64,000 nucleotides of DNA from an uncultured Eubacteriales bacterium (GTDB taxonomy: Bacteria > Bacillota > Clostridia > Lachnospirales > Lachnospiraceae): contig CATOIK010000002.1 in the NCBI GenBank assembly GCA_951800645.1, positions 1-64,000 on the forward strand. Direction: 5' to 3'. Within the stretch, counting starts at the first letter, position 1. Each line of letters begins with the position of its first letter. The notes below the pieces were generated by a model. The model was not told the origin of the DNA. It was given only the letters and a program-made list of their open reading frames with translations, and ran no database searches. Of the stretch, positions 24,842 to 33,464 are shown one piece after another. The position numbers and the translations under genes were made by a program.

Positions 24842-25738
24842 ATGGATTTTAAACAATTACAGTCCTTTGCAGCAGTGGTTCGCTGCCAGAGCTTTACCAA
24901 AGCGGCGGAGACGCTTTATATTTCTCAGCCAACCATCAGCAGCCATATCCGGGCGCTGGAGGAGGAACTGGATTCCCGGCTGGTGATCCGCACTACGAAG
25001 GAAGTGGAGATCACGCCCAGAGGATGGGAGCTTTACCACTGCGCAGACAAGATTTTTATGCTGCGGGACGGTCTGGTGGAAAGCTGGCAGATGGAAGATA
25101 AAAATGTTATCAATCTGGGGACTTCAACCATTCCCTCTGCTTATATTCTGCCGGAGGTATTGCCGGGATTTATGAGGCAGCATCCCGAAACCCAGTTTCA
25201 CATTCATCAGGGAGACAGCCAGGAGATTATAGAAGGGGTTGTGGATGACAACATTAAGCTGGGCATGGTAGGAATGCGAAATGATGATGAACGGTTGGAA
25301 TTCACGCCCTTTTACCAGGATGAGATGGTGCTGATTACTCCGGTTACCCCTCGATTTCTGGGGTTGAAAGAGCGGGAAGAATTGAATTTTGAGGATTTCA
25401 TCCGGGAGCCGTTTCTTTTGCGGGAGGATGGCAGCGGCAGCCGCAAGTGTATTGCCCGGTATTTTGAGGAGCAGGGAATTACAGAGAAGGATTTAAAGGT
25501 GGCCGCCCGGTTAAATGACCAGGAGGCGGTAAAGCGGCTGGTGGCCTGTGGGCTTGGGGTTTCTATTATTTCCGGAAAGGCAGCGCAGAACTTTTGCCAG
25601 GAGGAGAAGCTGCTGTCCTTTAAGCTGCCCCGGCAGGGGGCAGCCAGAAGCCTGTATCTGGTGCATCGCCGGGAGTTTATTATGGGAGAGTATATCGAGA
25701 AGTTTTTGGAGTATGTGGTGAAATTTTATAGAAATTAG
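24842..25738 (+). CDS. selenium-associated LysR family regulator
   Basis: 298 residues, the usual LysR length. The winged-helix start (FKQLQSFAAVVRCQSFTKAA, then LYISQPTISSHIRALE) is followed by the periplasmic-binding-like effector domain. It is of the CysL/CysB-like branch and sits in the selenium gene group, so it most likely controls the two divergent selenium promoters at about 23.55 kb. The effector is unknown. Confidence 0.88.
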   Translation: MDFKQLQSFAAVVRCQSFTKAAETLYISQPTISSHIRALEEELDSRLVIRTTKEVEITPRGWELYHCADKIFMLRDGLVESWQMEDKNVINLGTSTIPSAYILPEVLPGFMRQHPETQFHIHQGDSQEIIEGVVDDNIKLGMVGMRNDDERLEFTPFYQDEMVLITPVTPRFLGLKEREELNFEDFIREPFLLREDGSGSRKCIARYFEEQGITEKDLKVAARLNDQEAVKRLVACGLGVSIISGKAAQNFCQEEKLLSFKLPRQGAARSLYLVHRREFIMGEYIEKFLEYVVKFYRN

Positions 25739-25784
25739 AGAAAGCCTGTAATGACAAAGTATTAACGCGTGCTGAACATCGTTT

Positions 25785-25824
25785 AAAGATGAGAAAAAGG
25801 AGGCGGCTGCTTTTTCTCATCTTT
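25785..25824. terminator. bidirectional terminator
   Basis: A 15-bp stem (AAAGATGAGAAAAAG/CTTTTTCTCATCTTT) between the convergent lysR and ferredoxin genes. Confidence 0.9.
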
Positions 25825-25849
25825 TAAGTTGTAAGGTAAAAACAACAGC

Positions 25850-26542
25850 CTACTGGATAATGTCTCCTTCTACAGAAATAGTTACCACCTGCCAGGGAAT
25901 CCGTTTTCCGCTGTTGTTCAGCGCGGTTTTGGCGGCATATTCGATGCCTCCGCAGCAGGGAACTTCCATACGGACTACGGTGATGCTCTGGACATCGTTG
26001 TTTTTCAGGATTTCCGTCAGCTTTTCGCTGTAATCAACGCTGTCTAATTTAGGGCAACCGATCAGAGTGATTCGGTTCCGGATAAAGTCCTGGTGGAAGT
26101 TTGCATAGGCGTAGGCGGTGCAGTCGGCGGCAATCAGAAGGTTTGCTCCCTGGAAGTAAGGGGCGTTTACCGGAGCCAGTTTGATTTGAACCGGCCACTG
26201 TCGAAGCTGGGACTGTAAGGGAGCGGCAGCCGGGGCAGTTGTACTGGATTCTGAGGCAGCATCCTGGGGCAGATGGGCGGCGCCGGAGCCTGGCGCCGCT
26301 TTCCGGGCCTCCATATGCTTTTTCACAGCAGCTTCATCATAGGCGGCAGCCTCCCGCTCTACAAAGGAAATGGCGCCGGTGGGGCAGGTGGGCAGACAGT
26401 CTCCCAGACCGTCGCAGTAATCGTCCCGCATCAGTTGAGCCTTGCCGTCTACCATGGCAATGGCCCCTTCGTGGCAGGCGTCGGCGCAGATTCCACAGCC
26501 GTTGCACAAGTCTCTGTCAATCTGAATGATTCTTCTTATCAT
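25850..26542 (-). CDS. 4Fe-4S dicluster ferredoxin-type protein
   Basis: 230 residues. The N-terminal 65 residues carry two [4Fe-4S] motifs: CNGCGICADAC and CDGLGDCLPTC. After a Pro/Ala-rich linker comes a domain with conserved cysteines (IAADCTAYAY, LIGCPKLD, VPCCGGIEY) seen in iron–sulfur proteins of anaerobes, often near a Crp/Fnr gene or hcp. It probably carries electrons in a redox or nitrosative-stress role, but this is inference from the divergent regulator. GGAGG lies upstream of the ATG. Confidence 0.82.
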   Translation of the reverse strand: MIRRIIQIDRDLCNGCGICADACHEGAIAMVDGKAQLMRDDYCDGLGDCLPTCPTGAISFVEREAAAYDEAAVKKHMEARKAAPGSGAAHLPQDAASESSTTAPAAAPLQSQLRQWPVQIKLAPVNAPYFQGANLLIAADCTAYAYANFHQDFIRNRITLIGCPKLDSVDYSEKLTEILKNNDVQSITVVRMEVPCCGGIEYAAKTALNNSGKRIPWQVVTISVEGDIIQ

Positions 26543-26575
26543 CTTTATTTCCTCCTAAAAGTTCAGGGTTTCGGA

Positions 26576-26634
26576 TTGTTTTTACAAGGGAAGTATACTA
26601 TAATGATTCAAGAAAATATGTTGTTTTAACAACA
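26576..26634 (+). promoter_or_regulatory. crp-type gene promoter with downstream palindrome
   Basis: TTGTTT (26576-26581), 17 bases, TATAAT (26599-26604). The perfect palindrome TGTTGTTTTAACAACA (26619-26634) lies just past the expected start point, a position that suits self-repression by the encoded regulator. Confidence 0.65.
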
Positions 26635-26643
26635 AAAGGAGAA

Positions 26644-27312
26644 ATGATGGATACAGAATTTCTGGCAAAAACCCTGCTTTTTGACGGCAGTTCTCAGGAG
26701 GAGATTCAGGGAATGCTGGACTGCCTTGAGGTCCGGAAGCAATGCTTTAGCCGGGGAGAAATCATTTTCCGGGCAGGGGAAACCACCCGCTTTATGGGAC
26801 TGGTGCTGTCCGGCAGCGTCAACATTGAGCTGGACGATTTCTGGGGCAATAAAAACATTTTCGGCCATGTGACGCCGGGCCAGATTTTTGCAGAGACCTA
26901 TGCCTGCAGGCCGGAAGAACCCATGCAGGTAAATGCAGTGGCAGATGAGGAGACCCAGGTGCTGTTTCTGGATATGCAGAGGGTGCTGCATACCTGCCCT
27001 GCCGCCTGTCCTCAGCACAATCGGCTGATTCGTAGCCTGCTGACGGCTATGGCCCAGAAAAACCTAAATCTTTCCCAGCGAATGATGCACACGGCGCCCA
27101 AAACCATCCGGGGGCGGCTGCTTTCCTACCTGTCTGCAGAGGCGGCCCGCCAGGGCAGCAGGACCGTAAAAATTCCCTTTAACCGGCAGCAGTTGGCAGA
27201 TTATTTAAGCGTAGACCGCAGCGCCCTTTCCGGAGAACTGGGGAAAATGCAGCGGGAAGGGCTGCTGGAATATCACAAAAACAGATTTTCGCTGATAACG
27301 GAGGAGGCATAG
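26644..27312 (+). CDS. Crp/Fnr family transcriptional regulator
   Basis: 222 residues. A cyclic-nucleotide-binding-like β-barrel (residues 20-130) is followed by a winged helix with RQQLADYLSVDRSALSGELGKM as recognition part. Several cysteines lie in the sensor half (CLEVRKQC, TCPAACPQ), so a redox or iron–sulfur signal is possible, but the classical Fnr pattern is absent. A second ATG 3 bases on fits the ribosome site equally well. It is divergent from the ferredoxin gene and is followed by alaX after 3 bases. Confidence 0.88.
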   Translation: MMDTEFLAKTLLFDGSSQEEIQGMLDCLEVRKQCFSRGEIIFRAGETTRFMGLVLSGSVNIELDDFWGNKNIFGHVTPGQIFAETYACRPEEPMQVNAVADEETQVLFLDMQRVLHTCPAACPQHNRLIRSLLTAMAQKNLNLSQRMMHTAPKTIRGRLLSYLSAEAARQGSRTVKIPFNRQQLADYLSVDRSALSGELGKMQREGLLEYHKNRFSLITEEA

Positions 27313-27315
27313 ATT

Positions 27316-28497
27316 ATGACGGAAAAATTATATTATCAGGACAGCCACATAAAAGAGTTTGATGCCCAGGTGGTTTCCTGTGGGTGGAATGAGAAGAAGG
27401 GATATTATGAGGTGATTCTGGATCGGACCGCCTTTTTCCCGGAAGGCGGCGGCCAGTATGCAGATACAGGTTTTTTGGATGGGGTAAAGGTAGAAGACGC
27501 CAGAGAGCGGGACGGAGAGGTGCTGCATCTGGTAAAGGAGCCTTTGGAGCCAGGCGGGCTGGTTCATGGTAAAATTGATTTTGAAGACCGCTTTTCCAAG
27601 ATGCAGCAGCATACAGGAGAGCACATCGTATCCGGCCTGGTGCACAGAACCTTCGGCTATGACAATGTAGGCTTTCATCTGGGGCAGGAGCTGGTAACCA
27701 TGGATTTCAACGGTATCTTTACAGAAGATGAGCTTAGGATGATTGAGCTGCAGGCCAATCAGGCAGTGGCAGCCAATCTGGAAATTCGGGTGGATTATCC
27801 GTCTCAGGAAGAACTGGGCCGGCTGGAATACCGCAGCAAAAAGGAGCTGACCGGCCAGGTGCGGATTGTAACCGTGCCGGGTTATGATGTGTGCGCCTGC
27901 TGTGCACCTCATGTAAAGCAGACAGGAGAAATAGGCATAATCCGGCTGACAGACGCTGTAAAATATAAAGGCGGCACCAGGGTGACTATGGTGTGCGGAT
28001 TCCGTGCATTGAAGGATTACCGGGTCAAAGAGGACAATGTGCGGGAGATTTCCCGGCTGCTTTCTGCCAGGCCATGTGAGGTGGCGGAGGCGGTGCGCCG
28101 TCTTCAGACAGAGGCCAGCCAGTGGCGGGAGAAGACCCTGGCATTGCAGAGCCGCTATATGGAGCAGAAGCTGGAGGAAATAGCGCTGGGAGTGGAAAAC
28201 TGTATTCTGTTTGAGGAAGAACTGGATAAGAATGTGGCCCGCCGGTTTGTAGATGCAGGAATGGGACGATGCAGCGGCCTCTGCGGTCTTTTCCTGGGAA
28301 GCGATGAGAAGGGGTATCAGTTTACTCTGGGCAGCAAAACTGCAGATTTAAAAGCTGTACTTGCAGACTTTTATCAGGAATTTGATGGAAAAGGTGGAGG
28401 CCGGGGAGAGATGGTGCAGGGAACCGTGTTGGGGTTTAAGGAAAAGACAGATGCCGGTTCTTTGAAAGAAGGGATTCTGGCCCGCCTATGCAAATAA
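27316..28497 (+). CDS. alaX: alanyl-tRNA editing protein AlaX-L
   Basis: 393 residues. The N-terminal part resembles the AlaRS editing domain, with zinc ligands in HTGEHI (His99, His103) and CACCAPH near residue 200. A C-terminal DHHA1-like part (GGRGEMVQG) makes it the long type. It removes serine or glycine wrongly loaded on tRNA-Ala. GGAGG lies 8 bases upstream. It is probably read with the Crp/Fnr gene. Confidence 0.9.
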   Translation: MTEKLYYQDSHIKEFDAQVVSCGWNEKKGYYEVILDRTAFFPEGGGQYADTGFLDGVKVEDARERDGEVLHLVKEPLEPGGLVHGKIDFEDRFSKMQQHTGEHIVSGLVHRTFGYDNVGFHLGQELVTMDFNGIFTEDELRMIELQANQAVAANLEIRVDYPSQEELGRLEYRSKKELTGQVRIVTVPGYDVCACCAPHVKQTGEIGIIRLTDAVKYKGGTRVTMVCGFRALKDYRVKEDNVREISRLLSARPCEVAEAVRRLQTEASQWREKTLALQSRYMEQKLEEIALGVENCILFEEELDKNVARRFVDAGMGRCSGLCGLFLGSDEKGYQFTLGSKTADLKAVLADFYQEFDGKGGGRGEMVQGTVLGFKEKTDAGSLKEGILARLCK

Positions 28498-28506
28498 AAA
28501 GGATTA

Positions 28507-28515
28507 TGATATAAT
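28507..28515 (+). promoter_or_regulatory. extended -10 promoter of the exonuclease gene
   Basis: TGATATAAT ends 9 bases before the ATG, so transcription would start at or next to the start codon. The -35 region is poor, as expected for an extended -10 type. Confidence 0.5.
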
Positions 28516-28524
28516 CAGACTATT

Positions 28525-29577
28525 ATGAAAAATTATATTGTTTTTGATTTAGAGTGGAATCAGAGCCCGAAGGGCAAACAGGATTCTTTAGAGGAAATGC
28601 CCTTTGAGATCATCGAGATCGGGGCGGTAAAGCTGGACGAGAACTTCCGGCTTGTGGGCGAATTTCACAGACTGATCTGCCCTCAGGTATATCAGAAAAT
28701 ACATTACATGACTTCGGATGTGACTCATATCACCATGGAAGAACTGCGGAAACAGGGGAAGTTTTTTCCGGAGGCAGCAGACGATTTTCTGGACTGGTGC
28801 GGAAGAAATGCCGTGTTTTGTACCTGGGGCTCTATGGATCTGATGGAGCTGCAGCGGAATCTGGCTTATTATGCCATGGAAATTCCGTTCCCCAGGCCGC
28901 TGCTGTTTTACGATGTGCAGAAGCTTTACGGCTTGTTTTACAAGGACGGGGCGAAGCCGTCTCTGGATGCGTCGGTGGAAGAACTGGAGCTTTTGGAGGA
29001 TCGTGCTTTTCACCGGGCACTGGACGATGCCTATTATACGGCCAGAGTGCTTATGCATCTTGCAGAGAATCCCGGTGCAAACGCCTTTCTGCCCTATCAG
29101 TCCATAGACTACTACTGGCTGCCGGAAAATAAAAAAGAGGAAATTCGGATGGTATTTCCCGGATACTCCAAATATGTTTCCCGGATTTTTCCGTCCAAAG
29201 AGGACGCTATGAAGGACCGGGGCGTTACCCGGATTCAGTGCTATGAGTGCGGACGGGCGCTGCGGGCTAAAATCCGGTGGTTTACCCCAAACCAGAAGAT
29301 TTACCACAGTCTGGCGGTTTGTCCGGAACACGGCTGGGTGCGGGGAAAAATCCGCTTAAAAAAGGTAGATGAACCTCGCGTATTTGTGGTGAAGACCTTA
29401 AAGCTGACGGACGAGGCCGGGGCGGCCATAGTGGCGGCCCGCAGGGAAGATGTGCGGAAAAAGCGGTCTGAACGGAATAAGGCCAAAAAGCAGCGGCTGC
29501 AGGAAGAAAAAAAGACGGCCTCCCCGGCGAAAAGAGCCAGCCGGAAAAGCCGCCGAAATAAGGCAAATAAGGTATGA
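28525..29577 (+). CDS. DEDDh 3'-5' exonuclease (KapD/DnaQ-like)
   Basis: 350 residues. The exonuclease signature is clear: VFDLEWNQ (first Asp and Glu), CTWGSMDLMEL (second Asp) and HRALDDAYYTA (His and last Asp). It degrades RNA or DNA from the 3' end; KapD-like members are linked to RNA. The C-terminal 100 residues hold a CYECG/CPEHGW cysteine–histidine group that may bind zinc, and a very basic Lys/Arg tail that would bind nucleic acid. No ribosome site precedes the ATG. Confidence 0.85.
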   Translation: MKNYIVFDLEWNQSPKGKQDSLEEMPFEIIEIGAVKLDENFRLVGEFHRLICPQVYQKIHYMTSDVTHITMEELRKQGKFFPEAADDFLDWCGRNAVFCTWGSMDLMELQRNLAYYAMEIPFPRPLLFYDVQKLYGLFYKDGAKPSLDASVEELELLEDRAFHRALDDAYYTARVLMHLAENPGANAFLPYQSIDYYWLPENKKEEIRMVFPGYSKYVSRIFPSKEDAMKDRGVTRIQCYECGRALRAKIRWFTPNQKIYHSLAVCPEHGWVRGKIRLKKVDEPRVFVVKTLKLTDEAGAAIVAARREDVRKKRSERNKAKKQRLQEEKKTASPAKRASRKSRRNKANKV

Positions 29578-29612
29578 GGACGCTGCAGAAAGCAGTTGTC
29601 TAATCTCTGAAT

Positions 29613-30347
29613 TTATCCTTTACAAACGATAACTTCATATCCTTCTACTTCTTCATCGGTCAGCACCAGGGCGTCTTCCAAAGACGCGAAGGTAACGGAG
29701 CTGGTGGCGCCGAATTTGGAGTGGTCACAGAGAACATAGCGCTGGGCACATTGAGCCAGCGCTGTTTTTTTTACCAGAGCTTCCTGGGCTTCCGGTGTGG
29801 TAAAACCGGCCTGGCGAGTGATGCCGTTGGCGCCGAAAAAGCCCTTGGTAAAGTGATAGGCCTGCAGGGTCAGGATGGCCTGACTGCCAATGACTGCCTC
29901 AGTGGAGGTCTTTAAAATGCCGCCGATTAAGTGAACCTCAAACCCACGGCTGGCCAGCTTCTGGGCATGGGCAACGGCGTTGGTCACGAAGGTAGCGCCG
30001 CCTGCTGGCAGATAGTCTAAAATCATGCCGGTGGTGGTTCCGGCGTCCAGATATACAAAATCCTCAGAGCTGATTAAGGATGCGGCGTATTGGGCAATCT
30101 GCTGCTTCTCTTTCCGGTACAGCTCCTGCTTTTGAGCCACAGTAGGCTCATAGTGGGCAAAGCTCTGGCGGTTTGACACAGCGCCGCCAAAGACCTTTGT
30201 CAGCCGCCCCGCCTTATCAAGGGCCGTAATGTCCCGGCGGACAGTGGACTCGGAGGCGTCTAAAAGTCCGGTCAGCTCTGTTACAGTAACGCTGTTTTGC
30301 TCATCCAGCAGTTTCAGGATTTTTGCATATCGTTGTTCAGTCAGCAT
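29613..30347 (-). CDS. fruR: DeoR/GlpR family repressor of the fructose operon
   Basis: 244 residues. The N-terminal DeoR winged helix (EQRYAKILKLL, then VTELTGLLDASESTVRRDITALD) is followed by the sugar-phosphate-sensing domain with DAGTT and GANGIT motifs. It lies 13 bases after fruA in the same direction, so it should repress its own operon and respond to fructose 1-phosphate. Direct repeats over the fruK promoter are its likely site. Confidence 0.88.
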   Translation of the reverse strand: MLTEQRYAKILKLLDEQNSVTVTELTGLLDASESTVRRDITALDKAGRLTKVFGGAVSNRQSFAHYEPTVAQKQELYRKEKQQIAQYAASLISSEDFVYLDAGTTTGMILDYLPAGGATFVTNAVAHAQKLASRGFEVHLIGGILKTSTEAVIGSQAILTLQAYHFTKGFFGANGITRQAGFTTPEAQEALVKKTALAQCAQRYVLCDHSKFGATSSVTFASLEDALVLTDEEVEGYEVIVCKG

Positions 30348-30360
30348 GATTTCTCCTTTT

Positions 30361-32277
30361 TCAGGCGATTTTCTTTTTCAGAATACCCAGCAGCACAGCG
30401 GAAACAATGGTTCCGATTACCAGGGCGGCCAGATACTTAAGCCCGCCTTCCATAACCGGGAACACGAAGATACCGCCGTGAGGCGCCATCAGAGTGCATC
30501 CGAAGGCCATGGACAGCGCTCCGGCCACACCGGCGCCGGCTACACAGGCCGGGAGTACATGGAGAGGATCTGCGGCTGCATAGGGGATGGCGCCTTCGGT
30601 GATAAAGGCCAGGCCCATGATAAAGTTGGTGGGGCCGGATTCCCGTTCTTCTTTTGTGAATTTATCCTTGAACAGGATGGTAGCCAGGGCGATAGCGCAG
30701 GGCGGAACCATGCCGCCAATCATAACGGCTGCCATAACATCGTAGTTTCCGGAGGCGATGCTGGCGGTGCCGAATACATAAGCCGCCTTATTGAAGGGGC
30801 CGCCCATGTCCACTGCCATCATGCCTGCCAGGATAAGTCCTAATAATATTTTACTGGAACCGCTCATTTCCGTCAAGGCTCCGTTGAGGGCTGTGTTGAC
30901 AGCGCCCATCACCGGCTCAATTACAAAGTTCATAGCCAGCCCGGTTACCAGGATTCCGACTACCGGGTAGATCAGAACAGGGGCAATCTTTTCTAAAGCG
31001 TCCGGCAGTTTTTCGCAGACTTTGCGAAGCACCAGAATCAGATAGCCTGCCAGGAAACCGGCTACTAAAGCGCCCAGAAATCCGGATCTGCCGTTTGCTG
31101 CCATCATACCGCCTACAAAACCCAGCGCCAGCGCCGGACGGTCGCCGATAGCCATGGCGATAAAACCGGCCAGAACCGGAAGCATGAAGCCGAATGCCAC
31201 GCCGCCGATATTTTTGAACATGGCAGCCATGGGGGTGATAGTACCGAAATTTGCCCGCTGGTCAGCCGGAAGCGCGTTGATGTCTACGCCCAGGCCGTCA
31301 ATCAGAAAGGCGATGGCAATCAGGATTCCGCCGCCTACTACGAAGGGCAGCATATGGGAAACGCCGTTCATTAACTGCATATAGAGCTTGTGGCCGATGC
31401 TGTCTGAACTTTTCACAGATGCTGCAGTGTTTTCTGTACCGCCTTCGGAAGCCTGGAAAACAGGAGCATTGCCGTTTATAGCCTGGTCTACCAGACGCTC
31501 TGCTTTGCTGATGCCGTCGGAAACCTGGCAGCGGATGACTTTCTTGCCGTGGAAACGGTCCATGGGAACCTGGGTGTCTGCCGCTACGATAATGGCTTCT
31601 GCCGCCTGGATTTCCTGGGCAGTCAGCACATTTTTAGCGCCGCCGGAGCCGCGGGTTTCAATTTTGATAAAGGCGTTTCTGGCCTTTGCTGCCTTTTCCA
31701 GAGCTTCTGCTGCCATGTAGGTGTGGGCGATGCCAGTGGGGCAGGAGGTAACGGCTAAAAGCCTGTGTTGTGCGGTTTGTGCATCGCCGGTGTCAGCCAG
31801 CCGCTCGTCAATGCTGCTTTTTTCTGTGTCAGCCTTGTCGATGATGGAAAGAAATTCTTCCGGGGAAGACGCGTTTCTCAGAGCTTCTGCGAAATCCGGG
31901 TCCATCATCAGGACGGAAAGCTTGCTGAGTACATCTAAATGTACATTGTCCTTGGTATCCGGGGCTGCAATCAGGAAGATTAAGGTGGCAGGCTGGCCGT
32001 CTAAGGAATCAAATTCCACGCCGTCCTTCACTACCATGGCTGCCAGGCCGGGACGGTCTACTGCCCCGCATTTTCCGTGAGGGATAGCCAGGCCGCCGCC
32101 AATGCCGGTGGTGCTTTCTTCTTCCCTGGCGTAGACCTGCCTGCGGTAGCTTTCAGTGTCGTTGATGTTTCCGCTTTCTGCCATCAGGTCTACAATCTGA
32201 TCCAGTGCTTCGCTTTTGGTTTTGGGAGCAGCGTCCAGACGGATACTTCTCTTATCCAATAAATCTGTGATTCTCAT
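30361..32277 (-). CDS. fruA: PTS fructose transporter, fused EIIABC
   Basis: 638 residues with three units in one chain: EIIA at about 1-150 (phosphorylated His67 in AIPHGKCG), EIIB at about 170-275 (Cys179 in TSCPTGIAHT) and the membrane EIIC with about nine helices. It imports fructose as fructose 1-phosphate, using phosphoenolpyruvate through HPr. fruK directly upstream supplies the next step. The domain order A-B-C is common in Firmicutes. Confidence 0.93.
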   Translation of the reverse strand: MRITDLLDKRSIRLDAAPKTKSEALDQIVDLMAESGNINDTESYRRQVYAREEESTTGIGGGLAIPHGKCGAVDRPGLAAMVVKDGVEFDSLDGQPATLIFLIAAPDTKDNVHLDVLSKLSVLMMDPDFAEALRNASSPEEFLSIIDKADTEKSSIDERLADTGDAQTAQHRLLAVTSCPTGIAHTYMAAEALEKAAKARNAFIKIETRGSGGAKNVLTAQEIQAAEAIIVAADTQVPMDRFHGKKVIRCQVSDGISKAERLVDQAINGNAPVFQASEGGTENTAASVKSSDSIGHKLYMQLMNGVSHMLPFVVGGGILIAIAFLIDGLGVDINALPADQRANFGTITPMAAMFKNIGGVAFGFMLPVLAGFIAMAIGDRPALALGFVGGMMAANGRSGFLGALVAGFLAGYLILVLRKVCEKLPDALEKIAPVLIYPVVGILVTGLAMNFVIEPVMGAVNTALNGALTEMSGSSKILLGLILAGMMAVDMGGPFNKAAYVFGTASIASGNYDVMAAVMIGGMVPPCAIALATILFKDKFTKEERESGPTNFIMGLAFITEGAIPYAAADPLHVLPACVAGAGVAGALSMAFGCTLMAPHGGIFVFPVMEGGLKYLAALVIGTIVSAVLLGILKKKIA

Positions 32278-32322
32278 GCGTCAGATCTCCTTTTTATAAT
32301 TTTTTCTGTGTCCCGGAGCTTA

Positions 32323-33243
32323 TTATTGTCCGGGGCGTTCCTCTATTTGTCTGTAAACGGCCAGAATTTCCTCTTTGTCAGCCAGGAATTCGGAGAATGC
32401 GCTGGCGCTTCCCGCAGCTACGCCCATGAAAAAGGCGTGGCGGTAATCCTGCTTCTCCATCCATCCGGCCATAAATCCCGCCACCATGGAATCTCCTGCG
32501 CCTACGCCGTTTTTTAAGGTTCCGATGGGAGCCGGAAGGCTGTAAATTTCTCCGTTTGCGGCTGACAGCACTGCGCCTTCCCCGGCCATGGAAACCAGTA
32601 CATTGACGGCTCCCATTTCCTGCAGCTTCTTCGCATAGGGGATTACAGACTCCCTGGTTTTTAACTCTGTGCCGAAGATTTCTCCCAGCTCGTGGTTGTT
32701 GGGCTTGATGAGGAAGGGGCGGTATTTTAATACATTCACTAAAAGATCTTTCGTGGCGTCCACCACAATCTGAACGCCTTTGCCTTCCAGCCGGGCCATA
32801 ATCTTTTCGTAGGTATCGTCAGCCATGGAAGGAGGAATGCTGCCGGACAGGAATAATACATCCCCTTCCTTTAGCTGCTCCAGCTTGCGCATCAATTCTT
32901 CTGACTGATTTTGACTGATTTCGGGGCCAGCTCCGTTGATTTCCGTTCCATCGATGGACTTCAGCTTCAGGTTGATTCGGGAAAAGCCATTGTTTACAGG
33001 GATGAAGTCAGTTTTTAATCCCATGGCATTCAGCCGGGCGTCAATCTCTGCGCCGGTAAAACCGGCCACAAATCCCAGGGCCGTGTTCTCAAACCCCAGA
33101 TTCCTTAAAACTAAAGAGACATTGACGCCTTTGCCTCCCGGCAGCAAAAGCTCCGAGCTGGTCCGATTGGTTAAGCCCAGCTTAAAATCCTCCACGGAAA
33201 CAATGTAATCCAGAGACGGATTAAATGTCACCGTATAAATCAT
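32323..33243 (-). CDS. fruK: 1-phosphofructokinase
   Basis: 306 residues of the PfkB family. The substrate motif GGKGVNVSLVLRNLG is near residue 37, and the catalytic GVGAGDSMVAGF near residue 250 has the Asp base. It turns fructose 1-phosphate into fructose 1,6-bisphosphate. It heads the fruK–fruA–fruR operon with AAGGAGG before the start. The tagatose-6-phosphate branch is similar, but the PTS gene next to it fixes the role. Confidence 0.93.
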   Translation of the reverse strand: MIYTVTFNPSLDYIVSVEDFKLGLTNRTSSELLLPGGKGVNVSLVLRNLGFENTALGFVAGFTGAEIDARLNAMGLKTDFIPVNNGFSRINLKLKSIDGTEINGAGPEISQNQSEELMRKLEQLKEGDVLFLSGSIPPSMADDTYEKIMARLEGKGVQIVVDATKDLLVNVLKYRPFLIKPNNHELGEIFGTELKTRESVIPYAKKLQEMGAVNVLVSMAGEGAVLSAANGEIYSLPAPIGTLKNGVGAGDSMVAGFMAGWMEKQDYRHAFFMGVAAGSASAFSEFLADKEEILAVYRQIEERPGQ

Positions 33244-33304
33244 ACGATTCCCTCCTTGTGTGATTGATTTTGAATGTTAGTTGTTGTTTTTCTTATCTGT
33301 TTTT

Positions 33305-33338
33305 ATAATATAGCAAAATTCGGTCAAAGTCAATCAAA
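33305..33338 (-). promoter_or_regulatory. fru operon promoter with FruR-like direct repeats
   Basis: Minus strand: TTGACT (33328-33333), 17 bases, TATTAT (33305-33310). TTTGATTGA and TTTGACCGA lie 10 bp apart over the -35 box, as expected for a DeoR-type repressor site. Confidence 0.65.
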
Positions 33339-33412
33339 CTATTTCACAAATGAGAAGACTGAGATTTGGTGAAAGTGCATGAATATGATTGAAAATAGAA
33401 GATAGAGAATAG

Positions 33413-33445
33413 AAAACCACCGCTCATTGCTGACCGGTGGTTTTT
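33413..33445. terminator. terminator after the D,D-carboxypeptidase gene
   Basis: The AAACCACCG/CGGTGGTTT stem has runs of A and T on both sides; the minus-strand carboxypeptidase ends 20 bases away. Confidence 0.8.
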
Positions 33446-33464
33446 GTACTTAACTGTGTCAATG

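Noticed and set aside
28588-29331. A long open frame antisense to the exonuclease gene
   Set aside because: It is explained by the third-base pattern of the exonuclease gene; there is no start site or promoter.
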